Source: a bacterium
Lineage (GTDB): Bacteria; Bdellovibrionota; FAC87; UBA2466
NCBI GenBank assembly: GCA_022842225.1
Contig: JALHPX010000221.1
Location: forward strand, 1 to 5,748
DNA length: 5,748 nt
Direction of reading: 5' to 3'
Shown here: positions 1 through 5,608 of the stretch, piece by piece
Layout of the letters: each line of letters opens with the position of its first letter
Position numbering within the stretch: the first letter of the stretch is position 1
Made by a program: the position numbers and the translations under genes
The notes under the pieces: model-generated
Databases searched by the model: none
What the model was told of the DNA's origin: nothing
What the model saw: the letters and a program-made list of their open reading frames with translations, nothing else

Positions 1-218
1 CTTTCGGCAATCAGACGCTTCATCTGGATTTCGGGTGATGTGTGGAGCTCCCCTTCGCCAAAGCTACCTTTGACTTGGATAGAATCGATACTGGCTTCAA
101 AGGCGCCGGCCGGGACCAGATGGTCGGTTTGCACCTCGTAATAGCCGCGCTCGTGTAGAAAGATGCGAATATTCTTAAGAAACTTGTCCCAGGCGATGAT
201 TCTTTCCCGTGAGTTCAT
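1..218 (-). CDS. epmA: EpmA/GenX-like elongation factor P lysine ligase, N-terminal part
   Basis: The reading frame starts at an ATG (complement of 216-218) and leaves the window after 72 codons. The first residues, MNSRERIIAWDKFLKNIR, lead straight into a class II aminoacyl-tRNA synthetase fold: an RGYYEVQTDHL stretch at about 24-34 sits in the motif 1 position, and LHTSPEIQMKRLIAE (58-72) matches the lysyl-tRNA synthetase/EpmA pattern of TSPE followed by MKRL. True LysRS carries an OB-fold anticodon-binding domain of well over 100 residues before this point. Its absence is the main reason for calling EpmA, also named PoxA or GenX. In characterised species EpmA activates (R)-beta-lysine and attaches it to a lysine of cytoplasmic EF-P, which relieves stalling at polyproline. 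The proline normally invariant in motif 1 (EVxTP) is Asp32 here. No Shine-Dalgarno is visible before the ATG. The gene is divergent from the pseudouridine synthase with a 27-bp gap. A truncated LysRS paralogue of other function remains possible, because the catalytic residues lie outside the window. Confidence 0.8.
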   Translation of the reverse strand, partial: MNSRERIIAWDKFLKNIRIFLHERGYYEVQTDHLVPAGAFEASIDSIQVKGSFGEGELHTSPEIQMKRLIAE

Positions 219-219
219 G

Positions 220-241
220 CGGGCTGGTATATACCATCCCG
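220..241. promoter_or_regulatory. Near-perfect palindrome between divergent starts, possible bidirectional promoter or operator
   Basis: Positions 225-236 read tggtatatacca, a perfect 12-bp palindrome. The symmetry extends to 220-241 with one mismatched pair (C224/T237), giving CGGG and CCCG outer arms. It fills almost the whole 27-bp gap between the ATG of the EpmA-like gene (ends 218) and the ATG of the pseudouridine synthase (starts 246). The TATATA core (228-233) could serve as a -10 element on both strands. It would place both transcription starts only a few bases from each ATG, which fits the lack of a Shine-Dalgarno before either gene. No convincing -35 hexamer is seen on either side. 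The alternative is a binding site for a dimeric regulator. The symmetry is seen directly; the function is inferred. Confidence 0.35.
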
Positions 242-245
242 GTCT

Positions 246-1190
246 ATGAGAGCAGATTTCATATTAAGAGAGCGATTTCCGGGGCTGAGCCGCAGGCAGA
301 TTGCCGAGGCGTTTGAGTCTTCGTGGGTTACGTCCGCACATGCAACGAGCGGCTTCCGTAGGCCTTTGAAAAAAAGCGCCAAGCTGGAGGTGCCGGAGCA
401 GCTGGATGCCTCCGCATTGTCGGAGCGCTTGGAAAAGCTCAAAGCGGGCGCAGGCGATTTGCCTATTCGCCCCATTTTTAATGGCGCCGATTTTGTCGTA
501 GTGAGCAAAGCCGCTGGAATTGCCAGCGTGCCGCTGAATCTCTCCGATGATCGCACCGTCACGGCGTGGGCCCGTTTTCACTACCCAGAAGTGAATACCG
601 TTTTCTCCGAGCCTCAGCCCGAATTGGCGCCGCATCGCTTGGACACTTACACCGCTGGCCTTTTGATTGTGTCTCTGACTCCCGAATCGCACGCTCGCTG
701 GCGCGATGCTTTTTCGCTCCACAAAGTGGAGAAGCGATACACAGCGTGGGTTTGGGGCACGCCAGAGAAAACGGATTTCGATCTCCGCACGTCTCTCTTA
801 TTGGTAACCGGCAAAGCGCGCGTGCTTAAAGCGGAAGAAAAAGATCCGTTTGCCGACGAGTTTGAGGAGTTGGGCACTTCGGATAAATCGTGGAAGGTCG
901 AGCGCGCGAGTTCCACCCACACCGCTTCGTCGCGGGTAAAAGTTTTGGAGAGCCATCCAGATGGTTACTCGAAGGTCTTAGTGACGACCTTTACCGGCAT
1001 TCGCCACCAAGTGCGCGCGCAAATGGCGCATGCTGGATTTCCCCTAATCGGCGATCGTGTTTACGACGAGCAGATCGACAGCCGGCCCTTTGCCCATACG
1101 CACCACATGTTGTGGGCAAGTTCTCTGCAAACAGAAGAGGGCACTTGGATAGATGCCCCGCCCGAAGACTGGCGCCCTCGAATGGGCTAG
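246..1190 (+). CDS. RluA-family RNA pseudouridine synthase
   Basis: This 314-residue protein should isomerise specific uridines in rRNA or tRNA to pseudouridine in the cytoplasm. Residues 1 to about 50 (FILRERFPGLSRRQIAEAFE and the following WVT and LKKSAKL) resemble an S4 RNA-binding domain. The catalytic domain runs from about 73 to 300. It has the VVVSKAAG loop (Lys88), the HRLDTYTAGLLI motif with catalytic Asp133, and the C-terminal TGIRHQVRAQMAHAGFPLIGD segment (250 onward), all typical of RluA-type enzymes. Total length suits an S4-containing RluA/RluC/RluD-type protein. Two positions depart from common consensus: KAAG instead of KPxG, and TYTAG after HRLD instead of the usual charged residue plus TSG. 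The target nucleotide cannot be read from the sequence. The ATG at 246 is the only candidate start, since the frame has an upstream stop at 210 and no other start codon between; no Shine-Dalgarno precedes it. The stop overlaps that of the convergent lipoprotein gene. Confidence 0.9.
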   Translation: MRADFILRERFPGLSRRQIAEAFESSWVTSAHATSGFRRPLKKSAKLEVPEQLDASALSERLEKLKAGAGDLPIRPIFNGADFVVVSKAAGIASVPLNLSDDRTVTAWARFHYPEVNTVFSEPQPELAPHRLDTYTAGLLIVSLTPESHARWRDAFSLHKVEKRYTAWVWGTPEKTDFDLRTSLLLVTGKARVLKAEEKDPFADEFEELGTSDKSWKVERASSTHTASSRVKVLESHPDGYSKVLVTTFTGIRHQVRAQMAHAGFPLIGDRVYDEQIDSRPFAHTHHMLWASSLQTEEGTWIDAPPEDWRPRMG

Positions 1191-2446
1191 GGCTCCCAGT
1201 AAAGTCTGGGCAAGTCGGTTCCGTTCATCACTTTCCAAGGTCCCGTGACGTTATCAAACGTCCAGTTGTTAAAGACCCCCGCCGCCGTAGTGTCCATGAA
1301 ATCCGAAAGGGAGGTGACCGCGTTGCTACAGGTATCCGCTTCCGTCGTATTGGTATCTGTTTGAATGCACGTACTTGGGCTCCAGCTGTGGTTCCAAAAA
1401 AAGCAGTTGTTTACTGTGGCCCCCGTTCCGTCGCCGCCGTTAATCTGACGGAGAAAGCCAGCGCCACTAGTGCTTAACGACATGGATGAAACTGTAAAAG
1501 AATCATTAATGGTAGTGCCGGCGCCCAGAGCCGTGGCGAATCCTGAGTTTTCAAAGAGGATGTAAAATAGAATCTGTCCCGAATGATACGCAAAGTGAAT
1601 CGACGCTCCATTCGTCAAATAAGAGATAAAACCGTTTCCTTTGAGTGAGCCAAAAACATTCCCTGACCCGTAGCAATTTTCGATGCTTCCGGCATCTATG
1701 TATCCCGCAAAAGATCCGGGGTTTTGCGTAGTATCAAAAAAACCGGAGCCAGTGGCGTACGATAGGCTGATTTTTCCCGTCGATATAAGTGCTTGACCTA
1801 CGAATCCTCCACAGCCGTCGCCCGATCCTAAAATGTGTCCGGTTGCGTACGAGAGCGAGTAGTCGTTGTTAGACAGCCGGCCAAAGAGTCCACCAGAGGT
1901 TCTATTGTGACTAATCACGGTCGTTGAGGAAAAAAGGTAGGTGAAATCGCTTCGGCTATCGTCTTTAATTTCCCCGGCAATCCCACCCACGCGCGCGCCG
2001 TCGGTGCTATTAACAAGGTTCATCCCGACAACAACTCCTGTTGTGTACAGGTCGTAAATGTCGTTGACCCCTATCGGCCCTGTCCGCGACATCGCTCCAA
2101 TTAGCGGCGAGACAAAGAGGCTTCCCATTACTCGAGCATCCTCCACGCCAAGGTTGAGCACGCGAGAGTTGGTATTGGTTAGGGTGACCTCTCCAAATAA
2201 CCCCTGTTCATCCGTATCGGAGCTGACGACTAGGTTGCGAATCACAAAGCCATTGCCGTCAAAATTTCCTCGAAAGGCTCCACTCCCACCCGCTGCAATA
2301 GGCGTGAATCCGCCACTTAGGTCAATATTGTTCATCAGTTTGAAGTAAGTATTGGAGGCAAGATTGCTTCCCACAGCTTGCAGTTGAGCGGAAGTGCATA
2401 TGGTGTAGGGATCGCCCGAACTACCAGTGCCTCCTGCAAAGGAACC
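1187..2446 (-). repeat. Second GLUG module of the lipoprotein (residues 619-1037)
   Basis: The module opens with SFAGGTGSSGDPYTI (620-634), which shares most positions with the start of the first module 476 residues earlier. A canonical lead-in follows (LMNNIDLSGGFTPIA, then FRGNFDGNGFVIRNL). GLUG-like cores lie near 696, 768, 799, 827 and 860, with more degenerate ones after 885. It ends with three cysteines (966, 978, 991) and the WTF/PW/LYWE tail. The more consensus-like lead-in makes it the better preserved of the two copies. Confidence 0.75.
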
Positions 2447-4300
2447 AGAAGAAGGGCTGCTGGAACAGAAGCTCGTGTCTTTGTAGAGGTTGAGAGTCTT
2501 CGCGTTGGCCGCATCTGCGTTTTGGGTCACCGTCAGAGTGATATTACCGTCGGCAACGGCGGAGAGATTGAGAGCCGCTGTCCAGTGATAACTATCGCAG
2601 GTGGTTGTAGTCGAAATAGAGCCTGTTACAGAAATGGTGGCCCCATCGATACTGCAGCCCCCTGAAATCCGGTATTGGCTTTGGTCGGCGTACCCTATCT
2701 TACGTAAGTTTTTTCCGCTGCGGCTGTAGCGGAGTTGCACAAAGTTTAGCGGCTCATCAAAACTCACGGGTACAAAAGGTTTGATGGTTCCAGTGGTAAC
2801 GAGGCGGCAAGTAGAGCCTCCCACCAGGTTTGTTCCCATGCAGCTTAACGAAGATCTATCTCGCCCCATATTTCCCACGGCAGTAGTGCCGGCCGCAATG
2901 ACGCCTGCGAAAGTTCCAGCTTGGCCTGCGACCGCAGCCGATGCATTAATAACGCCGGTGGCGAGGTTTGCGCTCACAGTCGCACTAGCAGTTCTACCGA
3001 CAAACCCTCCGACCGCTGCGGTGCCCGTTGCAAGGATGTGTCCCTCCGCTAAGCAAGACCTGACAGTGCTGGAGGTGGAGACTGAGCCGACGAATCCACC
3101 AATGTAGGATTCTCCCTCGACGTCTCCGGTAGCGACTGAGAAGTCGACGACAACTCCAGCTCCCGTTATCTGGCCCGCGAATCCGCCGACATAACTTCCG
3201 AGAGCGCTCACATTCCCTTTCGCGTAGCTGTATCGAATACTGCCCGAGTTGGCGCCGACAAGACCTCCGGTGAAAGCGTTCGATACTTGGCTTGCGGAGG
3301 AACTCACATTGGCATCCGAGCCTGAGTAGGTAATGGAAGCGGCACTGGTTCCCGCTAAACCTCCTACATACGAGCGTCCGGAAACGACTACGCCACTTAG
3401 AACATCCGTAATAGTTGAACCGGTTCCGGCAGACCCAATGGCGCCGCCAGCGTAATCACCGTTTGCCGTTAACCGTCCTAAGAGGATGCTGCGGGAGAAG
3501 CTTGTCCCCACCGCATGGCCGGCCAACACTCCAACGTAACTATTTCCAGTTACTGTCGCGTTTAACAGTTTAAGTTCGCGCACCGAGCGCGTGCTAGTTG
3601 AGTAGCCGATCAAGCCAACATAGTCTTCGTTCGAGCGACCGATGTGCAGCCCGGAAATGGCAAAGTAATTGCCTTCAATATTTCCCGTAAACGGTTCGGT
3701 GGGAGTTCCTAGTGGAGCAAATCCTCTTCGATCGTACCAGGCGGAAGTGGGGGAAGCGTCAATATCGTCGATAAACACATAGTAAGCAGCCAAATCTTCC
3801 CGAACGCTATTCAGGTTTGCGAGAGTGGCAATCTGGTACGGAGCGCCCGAGCTCCCGTCGCCACCCGCAAAAGAGTCGGTAGTAATCGCCGCCCGGCTGT
3901 ATCTGGAAATTTCGCCGTCAGCATCTCGAACGAAAACATTTAGGTAGTAGGCTGTGCCGGGTGTCAAAGCTGTTGCCGTGGCGTGCAAAACGTTCTTGGT
4001 AAAACTCAAGAGTCGAGTGGCCCCGGCATCGGCAGCTTCAAAAGTGGAGACTGAATCGGTGGTGGAGAGGTAGGCGGCGTACTCTAAAGAGCTATCAGTC
4101 GTATAGTCGTCGGTCGCGGCCGACCAACTGAGAGTTACTCTGCGGGTTGTTAGGTCCTCACTGGCAATTACAAGACTTGGATTTGTTACGACTGGCGCTT
4201 GGTTGGCAAGTGAACTTGTCGCTCCCAAACGAATTCCAGGTCCGCAACCCGGCAATGCAATGACCAGAAGCAGAATAAGTAGGAAGTTTCTTTCTGCCAT
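1187..4300 (-). CDS. Large GLUG-motif surface lipoprotein with Fn3-like and Ig-like domains
   Basis: This 1037-residue protein begins with a lipoprotein signal peptide: hydrophobic residues 6-16 and the lipobox LPGC with Cys19 as the lipidated residue, followed by Gly, so it is not an inner-membrane Asp+2 type. Residues 36-141 look like a fibronectin type III domain (VTLSW near 55, LTPGTAYYLNVFVRD near 112). Two GLUG modules follow, at 143-500 and 619-1037. Each opens with a nearly identical SFAGGxGSSGxPY segment and continues with repeats of about 29 residues built on (Y/T)xGGxxG, for example YVGGLAG, FTGGLVG and YIGGFVG. An Ig-like spacer (511-608) separates them. The C-terminus has the WTF, then PW, then PRLYWE ending common in GLUG proteins. 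Such proteins are usually cell-surface or secreted, with repetitive beta structure; adhesion or interaction roles are suspected, not proven. There is no protease or other catalytic motif. The ATG at 4298-4300 lacks a clear Shine-Dalgarno, but it directly precedes the signal peptide and no better upstream start exists. Confidence 0.85.
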   Translation of the reverse strand: MAERNFLLILLLVIALPGCGPGIRLGATSSLANQAPVVTNPSLVIASEDLTTRRVTLSWSAATDDYTTDSSLEYAAYLSTTDSVSTFEAADAGATRLLSFTKNVLHATATALTPGTAYYLNVFVRDADGEISRYSRAAITTDSFAGGDGSSGAPYQIATLANLNSVREDLAAYYVFIDDIDASPTSAWYDRRGFAPLGTPTEPFTGNIEGNYFAISGLHIGRSNEDYVGLIGYSTSTRSVRELKLLNATVTGNSYVGVLAGHAVGTSFSRSILLGRLTANGDYAGGAIGSAGTGSTITDVLSGVVVSGRSYVGGLAGTSAASITYSGSDANVSSSASQVSNAFTGGLVGANSGSIRYSYAKGNVSALGSYVGGFAGQITGAGVVVDFSVATGDVEGESYIGGFVGSVSTSSTVRSCLAEGHILATGTAAVGGFVGRTASATVSANLATGVINASAAVAGQAGTFAGVIAAGTTAVGNMGRDRSSLSCMGTNLVGGSTCRLVTTGTIKPFVPVSFDEPLNFVQLRYSRSGKNLRKIGYADQSQYRISGGCSIDGATISVTGSISTTTTCDSYHWTAALNLSAVADGNITLTVTQNADAANAKTLNLYKDTSFCSSSPSSGSFAGGTGSSGDPYTICTSAQLQAVGSNLASNTYFKLMNNIDLSGGFTPIAAGGSGAFRGNFDGNGFVIRNLVVSSDTDEQGLFGEVTLTNTNSRVLNLGVEDARVMGSLFVSPLIGAMSRTGPIGVNDIYDLYTTGVVVGMNLVNSTDGARVGGIAGEIKDDSRSDFTYLFSSTTVISHNRTSGGLFGRLSNNDYSLSYATGHILGSGDGCGGFVGQALISTGKISLSYATGSGFFDTTQNPGSFAGYIDAGSIENCYGSGNVFGSLKGNGFISYLTNGASIHFAYHSGQILFYILFENSGFATALGAGTTINDSFTVSSMSLSTSGAGFLRQINGGDGTGATVNNCFFWNHSWSPSTCIQTDTNTTEADTCSNAVTSLSDFMDTTAAGVFNNWTFDNVTGPWKVMNGTDLPRLYWEP
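2477..2770 (-). other. Ig-like spacer domain between the two GLUG modules (residues 511-608)
   Basis: This non-GLUG stretch has alternating hydrophobic strands typical of a bacterial Ig-like fold: an SGGCSIDGATISVTG strand pair, CDSYHWTAALNLS, and DGNITLTVTQNADAAN. Cys549 and Cys568 lie 19 residues apart and could form a disulfide. Its likely role is to hold the two repeat modules apart. The fold is inferred from pattern only. Confidence 0.55.
2801..3874 (-). repeat. First GLUG module of the lipoprotein (residues 143-500)
   Basis: The module opens with SFAGGDGSSGAPYQI (143-157), continues through an IDDIDAS and FTGNIEGN lead-in, and then shows at least eight GLUG-like cores starting near residues 254, 281, 309, 341, 368, 397, 427 and 458. 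The mean spacing is about 29 residues (roughly 87 bp). Units are diverged in DNA, so this is an old protein repeat and not a recent tandem expansion. The module ends near Cys487 and Cys498 without the WTF and LYWE tail found in the second copy. Confidence 0.75.
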
Positions 4301-4454
4301 AGGTTATGGAAGTCGCGGTAACGTCTTGGAATTGGCTGGTTTAGCTTCGGTTATTTTCCTATGGCTCAGCCTAAAAGGCCAGAATTTCACACTTAAGAAT
4401 GGACTCACTGTGTTGTCGTGGTGCGTTTCGCCGCACTGAAACGATAAACTTGGG

Positions 4455-4467
4455 GCAGTTTGACTGC
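4455..4467 (+). promoter_or_regulatory. Short inverted repeat overlapping a TTGACT hexamer
   Basis: GCAGT-TTG-ACTGC is a perfect 5-bp inverted repeat with a 3-base centre. Its right arm overlaps TTGACT (4460-4465), a five-of-six match to the sigma-70 -35 element, about 45 bp before the downstream GTG start. It could be an operator covering a promoter. It is short enough to arise by chance, and the matching -10 is poor. Confidence 0.2.
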
Positions 4468-4501
4468 GCCGCTTTTCCAACGAGACTTGCTCCTAAGACT
4501 T

Positions 4502-4505
4502 GGAG
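4502..4505 (+). promoter_or_regulatory. Shine-Dalgarno GGAG that decides a GTG start
   Basis: GGAG lies six bases before the GTG at 4512-4514, which is ideal spacing. The alternative TTG start at 4500-4502 would overlap this element and has no comparable site upstream. The GTG choice also gives a clean signal peptide beginning MLKKKLLLALF. Confidence 0.65.
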
Positions 4506-4511
4506 ACGCTC

Positions 4512-5579
4512 GTGCTAAAAAAGAAATTGTTGCTTGCCCTTTTTGCTTGTGGATTCGCTATGCCGATTTGCGCGGATGATCGCGAAATCGACGAGGTCTT
4601 GGAGGTTTTCGACGACGTTCCCAAAGCCATGCACAAGTACGTTGCGGATATGAAGGACGTTGTCCTTACCTGCGACGAGGAGGCTGACGCCCTTCAATCT
4701 GACATGTCGCGCGAGCAGATTGAATCGGTTTTAAGTTCAATTTCCAAATCTCTAAAAGATCTCACTCTCGGCATTGCCCGCTACGAAGATGCGCCTAAAG
4801 ACGTGCGTCAGGTTGGGCACAAACAGAAGAATCGTGTGGTGATCTATAGCGAATCCGAGGACGTGTTTTTCATTCTTGTCGATCGCGCCAAAACAGTGGG
4901 GTCGGAATCCGAAGCACTCCGAATGACTTTTATTGAAGTATTTACGATCGCGACTTCCAATTTGGAAATCGAAACCAATCGTCGTCGGGCTATCGCCAGC
5001 TCGCTGTGCGAAGAGGCTGAGCAGCCGCGGAGTAGGAAATCAGTACGCTATATTAAGGGTTCTCCACCGCCATCTCGGCAGCCGGCATCTTCCCAGTCAT
5101 CGCTTTCTCATCGCGGTCACAACCACCCAATGACCGTGCCGCAGCAGTATGTGCCGCCCGTGGTTGTGCACGTGCCCCAGCAGACGTATACGCCGCCAAA
5201 TTATCAGGCGCAGACGAATGTGGAATTGGAGCGCTTAAAGTCGGAATTGGAGCGAACGAAGCTTCAGGGCGAAATCGAGAACACCCGCCTGCGTCAGCAA
5301 CTTTCGGCAACGAAGGATGATCGGCGCAATTTAGAGGGCGATTTTCAGGCCTGGATTTCTGCGCACCAAAAAGAGGACAGAGAGCTAGGCAAAGATTTCG
5401 ATTTCCGCCGCCGAAAAAGCAGTGGTAGCTACCAACCCGAATATCCGGCGTATTTGGCGCCCGGCGGCTGGGGCACAACGAACGCATACGGCGCCGGTGG
5501 AGCTACGAAGTATTTCTGCAATGTGTGCGGAGAGTGGCTAGACTTGCCTCAGCGCTTTCAATCCCTAAAACCGCGATAA
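4512..5579 (+). CDS. Unrecognised exported protein with coiled coil and C-terminal CxxCG motif
   Basis: I do not recognise a family for this 355-residue protein (counted from the GTG start). Residues 1-21 (MLKKKLLLALFACGFAMPICA) form a Sec signal peptide with probable cleavage before Asp22, so the protein should be periplasmic or outer-surface. Residues 22 to about 168 are acidic and mostly helical by composition. Residues about 170-235 are a low-complexity linker rich in Ser, Pro, Gln and Val, with a His cluster HRGHNH (200-205). Residues about 236-278 (VELERLKSELERTKLQGEIE and onward) have leucine heptads typical of a coiled coil. The tail is Gly/Tyr-rich and ends in FCNVCGEWLDLP with Cys336 and Cys339. 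The gene is divergent from the GLUG lipoprotein and convergent with the next gene 29 bp downstream. A TTG at 4500 would add four residues, but it lacks a ribosome-binding site. A structural or envelope-scaffold role is a guess from architecture. Confidence 0.75.
   Translation: MLKKKLLLALFACGFAMPICADDREIDEVLEVFDDVPKAMHKYVADMKDVVLTCDEEADALQSDMSREQIESVLSSISKSLKDLTLGIARYEDAPKDVRQVGHKQKNRVVIYSESEDVFFILVDRAKTVGSESEALRMTFIEVFTIATSNLEIETNRRRAIASSLCEEAEQPRSRKSVRYIKGSPPPSRQPASSQSSLSHRGHNHPMTVPQQYVPPVVVHVPQQTYTPPNYQAQTNVELERLKSELERTKLQGEIENTRLRQQLSATKDDRRNLEGDFQAWISAHQKEDRELGKDFDFRRRKSSGSYQPEYPAYLAPGGWGTTNAYGAGGATKYFCNVCGEWLDLPQRFQSLKPR
5222..5254 (+). repeat. 12-bp direct repeat at 21-bp period encoding coiled-coil heptads
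   Basis: ggaattggagcg occurs at 5222-5233 and again at 5243-5254. The 21-bp offset equals seven codons, so both copies encode the same ELER-type segment in consecutive heptads of the coiled coil. This suggests growth of the coiled coil by heptad duplication. Confidence 0.6.
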
Positions 5580-5608
5580 GCAGCCAAATCCGAAAAATAG
5601 ATGGGCAC

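Larger units (their letters stand above)
4301..4511. other. Intergenic region between divergent exported-protein genes
   Basis: These 211 bases separate the GLUG lipoprotein start on the minus strand from the GTG start of the exported coiled-coil protein on the plus strand, and should contain both promoters. For the plus gene, TTGACT at 4460-4465 is the best -35 match, but no good -10 lies 16-18 bp downstream. GATAAA at 4443-4448 is a -10-like element without a -35 partner. For the lipoprotein, TTAAGT followed after 17 bp by TAGGCT (minus strand, about 4357-4397) is a weak candidate. No RNA gene or strong terminator hairpin is seen. Confidence 0.5.

Noticed and set aside
1..218. Full-length lysyl-tRNA synthetase as identity for the left-edge gene
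   Set aside because: The protein starts immediately at the class II catalytic fold and lacks the N-terminal OB-fold anticodon-binding domain.
215..922. Several open frames antisense to, or in another frame of, the pseudouridine synthase gene (minus 215-562, 264-722, 647-922; plus 566-829)
   Set aside because: They lie inside a well-supported gene with clear RluA motifs and have Arg/Ser-rich, non-domain-like translations and no ribosome-binding sites.
890..1477. Plus-strand open frame crossing the synthase 3' end into the antisense of the lipoprotein gene
   Set aside because: Its product is Arg/Pro-rich and resembles no family, and it overlaps two real genes on opposite strands.
2058..3107. 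Plus-strand open frames at 2058-2348, 2378-2665 and 2781-3107
   Set aside because: They are antisense shadows of the repetitive GLUG gene, whose biased Gly/Ser/Thr codons keep other frames open.
2801..3874. Regular periodicity of about 87 bp, considered as a CRISPR or tandem DNA repeat
   Set aside because: The period exists at protein level (GLUG units) and the units are strongly diverged in DNA, with no conserved direct repeats or spacers.
4203..4439. Plus-strand open frame of 78 codons spanning the lipoprotein signal region and the intergenic region, with a short hydrophobic stretch
   Set aside because: It has no ribosome-binding site, half of it is antisense to the signal peptide, and the hydrophobic stretch is brief. 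A small membrane protein is not excluded but is unsupported.
4539..4550. Possible lipobox LFAC in the signal peptide of the exported coiled-coil protein
   Set aside because: Phe at the -2 position is atypical, and the hydrophobic stretch before Cys13 would be too short. A signal peptidase I site after ICA fits better.
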